Positions 34,925 to 43,542 of a stretch of 64,000 nt of DNA are shown piece after piece. How positions within the stretch are numbered: the stretch's first letter is position 1; each line of letters starts with the position of its first letter. Where the stretch lies: contig NZ_KZ984559.1 in the NCBI RefSeq assembly GCF_003574445.1, forward strand, positions 61,930 to 125,929, given 5' to 3'. Made by a program: the position numbers and the translations under genes. Origin of the DNA: Streptomyces sp. YIM 130001. Lineage in GTDB: Bacteria > Actinomycetota > Actinomycetes > Streptomycetales > Streptomycetaceae. The notes below the pieces were generated by a model. It was not told where the DNA came from and made no database searches. It was given only the letters and a program-made list of their open reading frames with translations.

Positions 34925-35970
34925 AGCTTGGCCACCTTCCGCTGCCGTACCAGATGGATGAAGATCAGTCCGCCGATGAAGGCCGTCACGATGCCGACCT
35001 CGATCTCGGACGGCGGCACCAGGACCCGGCCCACCACGTCCGAGAACAGCAGGAGCGAGGGTGCGAAGAGGGCCGAGTACGGGAACAGCCAGCGCGGGTC
35101 CGTGCCGCAGAACGGCCGGACCGCGTGCGGGATCATCAGGCCGACGAAGCCGATCGGGCCGCACACCGCGGTCGCTCCGCCGCAGAGCAGGGTGATGGCC
35201 ACGATGGACAGCACCCGGGTGCGCCCCGTGTGGGCGCCGAGCGCCTTGGCGGTGTCGTCGCCGAGAGACAGCGCGCCGAGCGGTCCCGAGAGTGCGAACG
35301 CGAGCAGGGCGCCGATGACGAGCAACGGCAGGGCGTTGACGAGGAGTTGGATGTCGCGGCCGGAGAGGGAGCCGACCGACCAGTGCCTCATGGTCTCCAG
35401 GGCGCCGAGGTCGACCAGTTGCAGTCCGTTCACGTAGCCGAAGAGCGCCGCGTTGACGGCGGTTCCGGCCAGGGCGAGCCGGACCGGTGTGGCCGCCCGG
35501 CTGCCGCCGAGCGCATTGACCAGGGTGGCGGCCACGGCGGCGCCGGCGAGGGAGAACCAGAGGTACCCGGAGAAGGAGCCGACGCCGAACACGCTGATCG
35601 CGGTGACCACGGCGGCCGACGCACCCGCGTTGACTCCGAGCAGTCCCGGATCGGCGAGCGGGTTGCGGGTCAGCGTCTGCATCAGGGCGCCGGCCAGGCC
35701 GAGGGCGGCGCCCGCGGCCACGCCGATCAGGGTGCGGGGCAGCCGCAGTTCGCGCACGATCCGATCACGCGGGGTGTCGGAGTGGTCGAAGACGGCCGAC
35801 CAGACGTCCGACAGCGGGATGCGCTGGGTGCCGACGGCGAGTCCCGCGGCCAGCGCGACGACCAGCAGGGCCAGGCCGAGCACCAGACCCGCGATCCGTA
35901 CCGACCGCCGGGTGCGGCGCTGCGGCTCGGGCTCGACCTCGGTCGGTCGCAGGGCAGTTGCGGTGGTCAA
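34921..35970 (-). CDS. Ferric-siderophore ABC transporter permease (FecCD family), proximal
   Basis: A 349-residue FecCD-family permease. An Arg-rich cytosolic start (PQRRTRRSVRIAG) is followed by about nine hydrophobic segments with LMQTLTRNPLADPGLLGVNAGAS (core TRNPLADPGLLGVNAG) and CGPIGFVGLMIPHAVR, the loop that contacts the ATPase in BtuCD-type importers. It starts with TTG at 35970, overlapping the RmlC stop (TTGA). So a siderophore permease is translationally coupled to a rhamnose enzyme, strong evidence that sugar synthesis and iron uptake are co-regulated here. Confidence 0.92.
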   Translation of the reverse strand: MTTATALRPTEVEPEPQRRTRRSVRIAGLVLGLALLVVALAAGLAVGTQRIPLSDVWSAVFDHSDTPRDRIVRELRLPRTLIGVAAGAALGLAGALMQTLTRNPLADPGLLGVNAGASAAVVTAISVFGVGSFSGYLWFSLAGAAVAATLVNALGGSRAATPVRLALAGTAVNAALFGYVNGLQLVDLGALETMRHWSVGSLSGRDIQLLVNALPLLVIGALLAFALSGPLGALSLGDDTAKALGAHTGRTRVLSIVAITLLCGGATAVCGPIGFVGLMIPHAVRPFCGTDPRWLFPYSALFAPSLLLFSDVVGRVLVPPSEIEVGIVTAFIGGLIFIHLVRQRKVAKL

Positions 35971-36590
35971 CGGGACGCCTCCGGCACCGGGCGCACCGCG
36001 GCCGCGGTCTCGCGGCGATGCTGGAGGCAGTCCGCGTACGTCGGCAGCAGGCCCGCTGCGGACGCCTCCGCGAGGGTGGGCGCCGCGGCGTCGCGGGGTG
36101 AGAGCACGGGGGTGATGTCGGCGGGCCAGTCGATGCCGAGTTCGGGGTCCAGCGGGTGCACGCCGTGCTCGCGGCCCGGTGCGTAACCGGTGGAGCAGAG
36201 GTAGACCACGGTGGCCTCGTCACTCAGGGCGAGAAACGCGTGGCCGATCCCCTCCGAGAGATACACCGCGCTGCCTTCGCGCGCCTCGAGGAGGACGGTA
36301 GCTGACCTGCCGTACGTCGGCGATCCGGTACGCAGGTCGACCACCACGTCGAGCACGGAACCGGCCACGCAGGTCACATACTTGGCCTGCCCTGGCGGTA
36401 CGTCGGCGAAGTGGATGCCCCGCAGGGCGCCTCGACGGGACACCGAGCAGTTGGCCTGGGCGAGCTGTACGGGATGGCCGACCGCCTCGCGGAAGGCGTC
36501 GTCGCGGAACCACTCGTGGAAACTTCCCCGTTCGTCGCGGTGCACGGGCGGGGTGCGGACCCATGCCCCTTCGATGCTCAGCGGGCGCAC
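35967..36590 (-). CDS. rmlC: dTDP-4-dehydrorhamnose 3,5-epimerase
   Basis: A 207-residue cupin that epimerises C3 and C5 of dTDP-4-keto-6-deoxyglucose, third step to dTDP-L-rhamnose. Family motifs include DERGSFHEWFRDDAF, RGALRGIHFAD with the catalytic His, KYVTCVAGSVLDVVVDLR, and SEGIGHAFLALSDEA; the end has LDPELGIDWP. GTG 36590 overlaps the end of rmlD by 13 bp; the frame runs on upstream but only as an rmlD shadow. The C-terminus is extended by some 25 residues compared with typical RmlC. It is coupled to the downstream siderophore permease. Confidence 0.92.
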   Translation of the reverse strand: MRPLSIEGAWVRTPPVHRDERGSFHEWFRDDAFREAVGHPVQLAQANCSVSRRGALRGIHFADVPPGQAKYVTCVAGSVLDVVVDLRTGSPTYGRSATVLLEAREGSAVYLSEGIGHAFLALSDEATVVYLCSTGYAPGREHGVHPLDPELGIDWPADITPVLSPRDAAAPTLAEASAAGLLPTYADCLQHRRETAAAVRPVPEASR

Positions 36591-37477
36591 TCGGCTGCTC
36601 CTTCTCGGTCGGTGGGGTGGGCGGGGTCGGTGAGGGTCGGCATGGCCTCGGCCAGTGCGTCGGCCCAGGGTCGGGGTGGTGCGAGGCCGGCTGCCGCCCA
36701 GCGGTCGTGCGACAGGACGCTGAACTCGGGGCGTACTGCGGCCCGTTGGAGGTCGGCGCTGGATTGCGGCGAGACGAGCTCGGGGTCGGCGCCGACGCGC
36801 CGGTAGACCTCGCGGGCGAGTCCGTACCAGGTGGTGCGGCCCGCGGCGGTGGCGTGGAAGACGCCGGGATGCACGCCGGCCGCGAGGGCGAGCAGCCGGT
36901 CGGCCACGTCCCTGGCCCAGGTCGGCTGTCCGTGCTGGTCGTCGACGACGCGGACGGCGCCGCCGGCACGCGCCTTGGCGATCATGGTCGTGACGAAGTT
37001 GCGGCCTCCGCTGCCGTACATCCAGGCGGTGCGTACGACGGTGCCGGAGCGGGGCAGTTCGTCGAGTACGGCCAGCTCGCCGGCGAGTTTGGAGCGGCCG
37101 TAGGCGGTGCGGGGCGCGGCGGGGGCGTCTTCGGCGCGTGGGCTCGGGTCGTCGCCCGCGAAGACGTAGTCGGTGGAGACGTGCAGGAGGCGCGCTCCGC
37201 TGTCGGCGCAGGCGCGGGCCAGTGCGCGTACCGCGTCGCCGTTCGCCCGGGTCGCCTCGGCCTCGGCGGACTCGGCTCCGTCGACGTCGGTCCAGGCGGC
37301 GCAGTTGATGACGACGTCCGGGGTGAGGGCGCGGACGGCCGCGCGCACGGACCGTTCGTCGGTGAGGTCGAGGTCGGCCCGGGCCGGCGCGGCGTACGAC
37401 TCCCCCGAGGCGGCGAGCCGGTCGCACAGTTCGCTGCCGAGCATGCCGGTGGCGCCGGTGACCAGATGGCGGATCAT
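36578..37477 (-). CDS. rmlD: dTDP-4-dehydrorhamnose reductase
   Basis: A 299-residue short-chain dehydrogenase that reduces dTDP-4-keto-L-rhamnose to dTDP-L-rhamnose with NAD(P)H. It has the nucleotide-binding start MIRHLVTGATGMLGSEL, VVINCAAWTDVDGAES, LLHVSTDYVFAGDD and the catalytic Tyr/Lys in TAYGRSKLAGE. The start is set by the ATGA overlap with rmlB (37474-37477); an in-frame start six codons earlier is less likely. The final step of the sugar pathway, it sits between rmlB and rmlC in the iron-box operon. Confidence 0.93.
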   Translation of the reverse strand: MIRHLVTGATGMLGSELCDRLAASGESYAAPARADLDLTDERSVRAAVRALTPDVVINCAAWTDVDGAESAEAEATRANGDAVRALARACADSGARLLHVSTDYVFAGDDPSPRAEDAPAAPRTAYGRSKLAGELAVLDELPRSGTVVRTAWMYGSGGRNFVTTMIAKARAGGAVRVVDDQHGQPTWARDVADRLLALAAGVHPGVFHATAAGRTTWYGLAREVYRRVGADPELVSPQSSADLQRAAVRPEFSVLSHDRWAAAGLAPPRPWADALAEAMPTLTDPAHPTDREGAAECAR

Positions 37478-38433
37478 CCGGCTGCCTCCTGCCACAGGTC
37501 GCGGTGGTCGCGGTACCAGGCGACGGTCTCGGCGAGGCCGGAGGCCAGGTCGTGCCTCGGCCGGTAGCCGAGCTCGTCGCGGGCCTTGGACCAGTCGACG
37601 CTGTACCGCAGGTCGTGTCCGGGGCGGTCCGCGACGTGTTCGACGCTGTCCCAGGTGCGGCCGCAGGCCTCGAGGAGCCGTTCGGTCAGCTCGCGGTTGG
37701 TCAGTTCGGTACCGCCACCGATGTGGTAGACCTCGCCGGCCCTGCCCGAGTCGAGGACGAGGCGCACGGCGCGGCAGTGGTCGTCGACGTGCAGCCAGTC
37801 GCGGGAGTTCTTCCCGTCGCCGTAGAGCGGCACCCGGTGGCCGTCGAGCAGGCGGGTGGTGAACAGCGGGACGACCTTCTCGGGGTGCTGGTGGGACCCG
37901 TAGTTGTTCGAGCAGCGGGTGATCCGCACATCCAGGCCGTGGGTGCGGTGGTAGGCGAGGGCGAGCAGGTCGGAGCCCGCTTTGGAGGCGGAGTAAGGGG
38001 AGTTGGGGGCGAGTGGCTGGTCCTCGGTCCAGGAGCCGGACTCGATGGATCCGTAGACCTCGTCGGTGGAGATGTGCACGAAGCGGTCGATGCCGTTGCG
38101 CAGGGCCGATTCGAGGAGCGTCTGGGTTCCGAGGACGTTGGTGGACACGAAGTCGGTGCCGGAGGCGATGGAACGGTCCACGTGGGATTCGGCGGCGAAG
38201 TGCACGACCGCGTCGTGTTCGGCGAGCAGTGAGTCGACGAGCGGACGGTCACGGATGTCCCCGTGCACGAAGGTCAGACGCGGATCGTCCGCGACGGAGG
38301 CCAGGTTGGCACGGTTGCCGGCGTAGGTGAGCAGGTCGAGGACGGTGACGGTGCGGGGGGCGTCGTCGGCCAGCAGCGAGCGGACGAAGTGGGAGCCGAT
38401 GAAGCCGGCTCCCCCGGTGACGAGCAGACGCAT
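37474..38433 (-). CDS. rmlB: dTDP-glucose 4,6-dehydratase
   Basis: A 319-residue extended short-chain dehydrogenase making dTDP-4-keto-6-deoxyglucose, the branch point of many bacterial deoxysugars. Motifs are VTGGAGFIGSHFVRSLL (NAD binding), VHISTDEVYGSIESG (Thr-Asp-Glu of the active site) and SPYSASKAGSDLLALAY (Tyr/Lys). It starts at 38433, 65 bp after rmlA, and overlaps rmlD by four bases. At 319 residues it matches antibiotic-cluster dehydratases; sequence alone does not separate those from rhamnose-pathway enzymes. Confidence 0.94.
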   Translation of the reverse strand: MRLLVTGGAGFIGSHFVRSLLADDAPRTVTVLDLLTYAGNRANLASVADDPRLTFVHGDIRDRPLVDSLLAEHDAVVHFAAESHVDRSIASGTDFVSTNVLGTQTLLESALRNGIDRFVHISTDEVYGSIESGSWTEDQPLAPNSPYSASKAGSDLLALAYHRTHGLDVRITRCSNNYGSHQHPEKVVPLFTTRLLDGHRVPLYGDGKNSRDWLHVDDHCRAVRLVLDSGRAGEVYHIGGGTELTNRELTERLLEACGRTWDSVEHVADRPGHDLRYSVDWSKARDELGYRPRHDLASGLAETVAWYRDHRDLWQEAAG

Positions 38434-38498
38434 GGGGGACTCTCGGTTCGGGCTCCGGTGCCACGGCGGGATGCGCGGGCCGGAGCGGTGGTGTGGCG

Positions 38499-39566
38499 TC
38501 AGGCGGTGAGCTGGGCGAGGCTGTGGTCACCGAGAACCAACCGGTGGGCGCGCGGGGCCCGTTGCACCCCGGTGACCTGGACGCCGCGGCCGATCAGGGA
38601 ACCGTCGATACGTCCGGCGTGCTCGATGCGGGAGCCGCCGAGGACGATCGAGAACTCCAGCTCGCTGCCGGTGATCGCACAGTCGCTGTCGACGGAGGTG
38701 GACGGGCCGACGTACGAGTCGGTGATCACGCTGTTCCTCCCGATCACGGCGGGGCCGACGATCCGTGAGCGGACGACGCGGGCGCCCGCCTCGATTCTGA
38801 CCCGTCCGACGAGTTCGCTCGACTCGTCGACCGTGCCGAGCCGGGCCGGTTCGACGCGCTCGAGGACGGACCGGTTGACCTCGAGCATGTCGGTGACGTT
38901 CCCGGTGTCCTTCCAGTAGCCGCTGATCATGGTGGGGGTGACGGTACGTCCCTCGTCGACCAGCCACTGGATGGCGTCGGTGATCTCCAGTTCGCCGCGT
39001 GCCGAGGGTTTGATGGACCGTACGGCCTCGTGCACGGCGGGCGAGAACAAGTAGACGCCGACCAGGGCCAGGTCGCTGCGCGGCGCGGCGGGCTTCTCCT
39101 CGAGGCCCACCACTCGTCCGTCGGCGTCGAGTTCGGCGACTCCGAAGGCGGTCGGGTCGGTGACCTCGGTGAGGAGGATCTGGGCGTCGGGGCGTCTGGT
39201 GCGGAAGCCGTCGACGAGTTCGGTGATGCCGCCGACCACGAAGTTGTCGCCGAGGTACATGACGAAGTCGTCCTCGCCGAGCCAGTCGCGGGCGATGAGC
39301 ACGGCGTGGGCGAGGCCGAGGGGCTGTTCCTGGGCGAGGTAGGTGACGCGGGCGCCGAAGGCCGAGCCGTCGCCGACGGCCGCCTCGATCTCCGGCGCGG
39401 TGTCACCGGTGACGATGCCGATGTCGGTGATGCCGGCGGCGACCAGGGATTCGATGCCGTAGAAGAGGACGGGTTTGTTGGCGACGGGGACGAGCTGCTT
39501 GGCGGAGGTGTGCGTGATCGGCCGCAGGCGGCTTCCGGTGCCGCCTGCGAGGACGAGTGCCTTCAC
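38499..39566 (-). CDS. rmlA: Glucose-1-phosphate thymidylyltransferase, long form
   Basis: A 355-residue nucleotidyltransferase that makes dTDP-glucose. The N-terminal signature is LAGGTGSRLRPITHTSAKQL, followed by PVLFYGIESL and the metal-binding DDFVMYLGDNFV. Residues beyond about 250 form a left-handed beta-helix of hexapeptide-like repeats (ARVVRSRIVGPAVIGRNSVI). This long form, like StrD, is typical of secondary-metabolite deoxysugar clusters; the usual cell-wall RmlA is about 290 residues. That supports a dedicated sugar for this locus. It lies 52 bp after the exporter gene. Confidence 0.93.
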   Translation of the reverse strand: MKALVLAGGTGSRLRPITHTSAKQLVPVANKPVLFYGIESLVAAGITDIGIVTGDTAPEIEAAVGDGSAFGARVTYLAQEQPLGLAHAVLIARDWLGEDDFVMYLGDNFVVGGITELVDGFRTRRPDAQILLTEVTDPTAFGVAELDADGRVVGLEEKPAAPRSDLALVGVYLFSPAVHEAVRSIKPSARGELEITDAIQWLVDEGRTVTPTMISGYWKDTGNVTDMLEVNRSVLERVEPARLGTVDESSELVGRVRIEAGARVVRSRIVGPAVIGRNSVITDSYVGPSTSVDSDCAITGSELEFSIVLGGSRIEHAGRIDGSLIGRGVQVTGVQRAPRAHRLVLGDHSLAQLTA

Positions 39567-39618
39567 GGTCGGGTCTCCTGAATCGTTCGGGTGTGGGGGG
39601 TGCGGGCTCGGGTGGTGG

Positions 39619-42600
39619 TCAGCTGCGGGCCGGGACGGCGTCGTCGCGGGACGGCACGTCCCCGGAGCCGCTGCGGCGCCAGAGTTCGGCGTAGCGGCCG
39701 TCGGCGGCCAGGAGTTCCTCGTGGGTTCCGTGCTCGGCGACCCGGCCGTCGTCGAGCACGATGATCCGGTCGGCGCGGGCGGCGGTGGACATGCGGTGGG
39801 CCACGAGGACGGTGGTGCGCCGGCCGGTGGCCAGGCGTTCGCCGGCCGCGGCGACGGCGCGTTCGGTGGCCGGGTCGAGGGCGGCGGTCGCCTCGTCGAG
39901 CAACAGCAGCCCGGGGTCGACGAGTTCGGCCCTGGCGAGGGCGATCAGCTGACGTTCGCCGGCGGAGAGCGAGCGCCCGCCCTCGGCCACCGGCTGGTGG
40001 AAGCCGTACGGCCGCGCGGCCACCACCTCGTGGGCGCCGACCGCGCGGGCGGCGGCCTCCACCTCGTGGTCGCCCGCGTCGGGACGCCCGTAGCGGATGT
40101 TGTCCGCGATGGTCCCGGTGAACAGGTGGGCCTCCTGCGGCACGTAGCCGATCAGCCGCCGGTACGCGGAGGGGTCCCAGCGCCGTATGTCGGTGCCGTC
40201 CACGGTGACCGAGCCGGCGTCCGGGTCGTAGAACCGGGCGAGCAGCTTGACCACGGTCGACTTGCCGGCGCCGGTCTCGCCGACCAGGGCGACCGTCTCG
40301 CCCGGTTCGACGCGCAGCGAGACCTCGGCGAGCGCGGGCCGGCCGGCGTCCGGGTAGCGGTGCTCGACGGCGGTCAGTTCGACGGCGCCGGTGAGACGGG
40401 CGGGCAGCGGCGCCGGGTCCTCGGTCTGCAGGACGGCCGGCTCGATGCGCAGCAACTGCACGATGCGCCGCAGGCCGACCGAGGCCTGCTGGTAGCTGTC
40501 GAAGGCGAGGGACAGCTGCTGGATCGGCGAGAAGAACATCCCGAGGTAGAGCATGAACGCGACCAGGACGCCGGAGCTGAGATCGCCGGACGCGACTTGG
40601 TGGGCGCCGACCAACAGCACCAGGGCTTTGGAGAGTTCGGCGCAGAGGTTGATCGCGGGGAAGTAGACGGAGGCGTAGCGCTGGGCCTTGAGCCGGGCGG
40701 CTCGGTAGGCGTCGGAGAGCTTGTCGAAGTCCGCCGCTGCTGACATTTCGCGACCTTGGGACTGGGCCGTGCGCAGTCCACTGACGTTCTCCTGGAGGCT
40801 GGAGTTGACCTCGCCGATGCGTCGTCTGGCATCGTCGTAGGCGGCGGAGGACAGTCGCCAGAAGACGGCGGTGGCGACGGCGACGAGCGGGAGCAGGGCG
40901 AGGGCGGCCAGGGCGAGCGGTGGGTGGACGATCACCATGGCGCAGACGGCGCCGGTGAGGGTGGCCGCGGAGGCGGCCGAGGTGACGAGGTTGGCCTGCA
41001 GGAACTGGGCGAGGGCGTCGATGTCGTTGACGATCCTGGTCATCACCTGGCCGCCGCGCTCGCGCTCGTAGAAGTCGAGGCCGAGGCGCTGCAGGTGGGC
41101 GAAGGTGCGCACACGCAAGCCGTACAGGACGCGCTCGCCGGCGCGGCGGGTCACCCGGGCCTGCAGGTTGAAGGCGCACCAGGCGACGGCGACGGTGACG
41201 GCGGCGAGCAGGACGTACCGGGCGAGGGTGGATCCGTCGCCGCGGCCGACTCCGTCGTCGAGTCCGTGGCGCACCAGGAGCGGCAGTGCGGTGCCGGCCA
41301 CGGTGTCGACGGCGAGCAGGGCGAGGCCTACGAGCAGGGCGGCGCGGACCGGGCGGAGGAGTTTCCCGAGGCCGAACTTGCTGACCGGGGTGCGCAGTTC
41401 GCGCTCGTCCAGGCCCGGATCGCTGTCCTCGACGCGGGCCGGTCCGCCGGTGTCGTGGGGTGGCTCGGTGGGCTTGCTAGCAGATGCGGCGGATGCGGCG
41501 GCCGGCTTCTCGGGCACGACGGCCGGCTTCTCGGCATCGGCCGGCTGCGGCCACAGTTCGGGGGTCAGCCGGTCCGCGTCGGCGGCGGGCGCGGTGCGCT
41601 CGTCGACGGATCCGCTGGCGCCTGCGAGCAGTTCGCGGAACAGCGGGCAGCGTTCGGTGAGTTCGGCCTCGGTGCCGATGTCGACGAGCCGGCCTTCGTC
41701 GAGGACGGCGATCCGGTCGGCGAGCGAGAGGGTCGAGCGGCGGTGGGCGATCAGGACGGTGGTGCGGCCCTCGGTGGCGACGCGCAGGGCTTCGTGGATC
41801 TCGCTCTCGGTGGCCGGGTCGACCGCGGAGGTGGCGTCGTCGAGCACCAGGAGGCGGGGCCGGGCGACGAGGGCGCGGGCCAGGGCGATGCGCTGGCGCT
41901 GGCCGCCGGAGAGGCGGTTGCCGCGCTCGCCGGCCTCCGTGTCGTAGCCGTCGGGCAGTTCGGTGATGAATCCGTGCGCGTGGGCCGCTTCGGCTGCCGC
42001 GCGCACCTCGTCGTCGGTGGCGTCGGGGCGTCCATGGGCGATGTTCTCGCGCAGCGAGCAGGAGAAGAGGAACGGGTCCTCGAAGACGCTGTCCACCGTG
42101 CTGCGCAGCGAGGCCAGACGCAGCGCCTTGAGGTCGGCCGCGGCGCCGGGCGGGCCGAGGCGCACGCTGCCGGACTGGGGGTCGTAGAACCTGCTGACCA
42201 GCAGCGAGACGGTGGACTTGCCGGATCCGGAAGGTCCGACGACGGCGAGGGTCTCGCCGGCCGGCACGGTCAGGCTGAGGTCGCGGAGTACGGGGTCGCT
42301 GGGCGCGTAGCCGAAGGTGACGCCGCGGAGTTCGAGTTCGAGCGGTCCCTCGGCCACGTCGACGGCGTCGGGGGCATCGGTGATGTCCGGTGTGGCGTCG
42401 ATGAGTTCGTGGACCCGCTCGAGGGCGGCGCGGGCCTGCTGGGCGGTGACGGTGAAGTTGGCGAGGAGGCGGGCGGGGCCGGCCAGCAGGGTCAGATATC
42501 CGGCGAAGGCGAGGAAGGTGCCGACGTCGAGGTTGCCGCGCAGCGCGAGCCAGCCACCGAGGGCGAGCACACCGACCTGGCCCGCGGCGGGCATCGCGGC

Positions 42601-43356
42601 CATGGTCGCGGTGGCGCCGGCCTGCAGCCGTGCGACCAGGACGCGGCGGGTGAAGAGCCCGCGCGCGGTGTGCGCGAGCCGGTCGGTCTCCCGGTCCTCC
42701 TGACCGAAGCCCTTGACGACGCGTACGCCGGTGACGGTCTCCTCGACGTGTTCGGCGACGGCTGCGGCCTGTGCCTGGGCGGCCCGCGTGGCCGGCACCA
42801 GACGCTTCCTGCTGCGGGCGGCGACGAAGGCGAGTGAGGGTACGACGGTCAGGGCGACGAGGGTCAGCGGGGCGGAGAGCCACAGCATCGCGGTGACCGA
42901 GGCGACGAAGAGGGTGATCACGCCGATCGGGATGGGGAGCATCCCGAGCATGACCTGAATCTGCTGCAGATCACTGTTGGCGCGGGACACCACCTGGCCG
43001 GTGCGCAGGACGTCCTGCTTGACTCCGTCGTAGCGCTGTACGGAGTCGAAGACCTGGGTACGCAGTTGGTGCTGGACGGCGAGCGCGAGTTTCCCGGCGT
43101 AGAAGCGGCGGGTGAACTCGGCGCCGAACTGCACCAGGGCGAGGACGACGAGCAGGACGGCCAGTTCCACCGCCCGGTGGGTGCGTCCGGCGACCGCGTC
43201 GTTCACGGCTGTCCCCGCGATCAGCGGTCCGAAGGCCTCGAGCCCGGTGCCGAAGACGGAACTGAGCACCACGGCGCTCAGCAGTCGGGGCTTACTGCGG
43301 CAGGCGGCCATGAGCCTGCGCAGACCTCTGGTCCGGAGTGGGGATCCATTCACCAT
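39619..43356 (-). CDS. Fused tandem ABC exporter (IroC-like, TMD-NBD-TMD-NBD)
   Basis: A 1245-residue protein with two complete half-exporters in one chain, as in IroC of the salmochelin locus. Half 1: membrane domain to about 335, Walker A GPSGSGKST (374-382), signature RLSGGQRQRIA (481-491), Walker B LLVLDDATSAVD. Here the catalytic Glu is replaced by Asp507, a degenerate site. Half 2: Walker A GETGAGKST (about 1030), signature SLSAGERQLIA and a normal LLLLDEATAALD. An Ala/Pro-rich linker joins the halves. Predicted to export the (glycosylated) siderophore. ATG 43356 is only 3 bp from the iron box with no ribosome-binding site, so the mRNA may be leaderless; an internal ATG at 43311 is the alternative. 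Confidence 0.9.
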   Translation of the reverse strand: MVNGSPLRTRGLRRLMAACRSKPRLLSAVVLSSVFGTGLEAFGPLIAGTAVNDAVAGRTHRAVELAVLLVVLALVQFGAEFTRRFYAGKLALAVQHQLRTQVFDSVQRYDGVKQDVLRTGQVVSRANSDLQQIQVMLGMLPIPIGVITLFVASVTAMLWLSAPLTLVALTVVPSLAFVAARSRKRLVPATRAAQAQAAAVAEHVEETVTGVRVVKGFGQEDRETDRLAHTARGLFTRRVLVARLQAGATATMAAMPAAGQVGVLALGGWLALRGNLDVGTFLAFAGYLTLLAGPARLLANFTVTAQQARAALERVHELIDATPDITDAPDAVDVAEGPLELELRGVTFGYAPSDPVLRDLSLTVPAGETLAVVGPSGSGKSTVSLLVSRFYDPQSGSVRLGPPGAAADLKALRLASLRSTVDSVFEDPFLFSCSLRENIAHGRPDATDDEVRAAAEAAHAHGFITELPDGYDTEAGERGNRLSGGQRQRIALARALVARPRLLVLDDATSAVDPATESEIHEALRVATEGRTTVLIAHRRSTLSLADRIAVLDEGRLVDIGTEAELTERCPLFRELLAGASGSVDERTAPAADADRLTPELWPQPADAEKPAVVPEKPAAASAASASKPTEPPHDTGGPARVEDSDPGLDERELRTPVSKFGLGKLLRPVRAALLVGLALLAVDTVAGTALPLLVRHGLDDGVGRGDGSTLARYVLLAAVTVAVAWCAFNLQARVTRRAGERVLYGLRVRTFAHLQRLGLDFYERERGGQVMTRIVNDIDALAQFLQANLVTSAASAATLTGAVCAMVIVHPPLALAALALLPLVAVATAVFWRLSSAAYDDARRRIGEVNSSLQENVSGLRTAQSQGREMSAAADFDKLSDAYRAARLKAQRYASVYFPAINLCAELSKALVLLVGAHQVASGDLSSGVLVAFMLYLGMFFSPIQQLSLAFDSYQQASVGLRRIVQLLRIEPAVLQTEDPAPLPARLTGAVELTAVEHRYPDAGRPALAEVSLRVEPGETVALVGETGAGKSTVVKLLARFYDPDAGSVTVDGTDIRRWDPSAYRRLIGYVPQEAHLFTGTIADNIRYGRPDAGDHEVEAAARAVGAHEVVAARPYGFHQPVAEGGRSLSAGERQLIALARAELVDPGLLLLDEATAALDPATERAVAAAGERLATGRRTTVLVAHRMSTAARADRIIVLDDGRVAEHGTHEELLAADGRYAELWRRSGSGDVPSRDDAVPARS

Positions 43357-43358
43357 GG

Positions 43359-43383
43359 AAGTTAGCTTAGGCTAAGCTAACTT
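43359..43383. promoter_or_regulatory. Iron box (IdeR/DmdR operator), perfect 25-bp dyad
   Basis: AAGTTAGCTTAG (43359-43370) and CTAAGCTAACTT (43372-43383) are exact complements around a central G. The 19-bp core TTAGCTTAGGCTAAGCTAA differs from the actinobacterial consensus TTAGGTTAGGCTAACCTAA only at two symmetric positions. It lies between the divergent exporter and glycosyltransferase genes and could repress both when iron is plentiful. A possible leftward -10 (TAAGCT) lies inside the box. Confidence 0.93.
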
Positions 43384-43542
43384 CTAGTTGTCACACCGGA
43401 TCCGGAATCGGCCACTGTTCGGGCCCGATTCCGCCTCCCGGGTGGGGGATTGACCCCACGAGTGCGCGGCTGCCCGACGGACGGACCCGCCCCGGACGTC
43501 GCCCGACCCCCCACCGCCATCCGATCGAGAAAGCGGGAAACG

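Noticed and set aside
35967..37427. A 486-codon protein covering rmlC and most of rmlD
   Set aside because: Only the last 207 codons match RmlC; the upstream part is Arg/Pro-rich shadow of rmlD.
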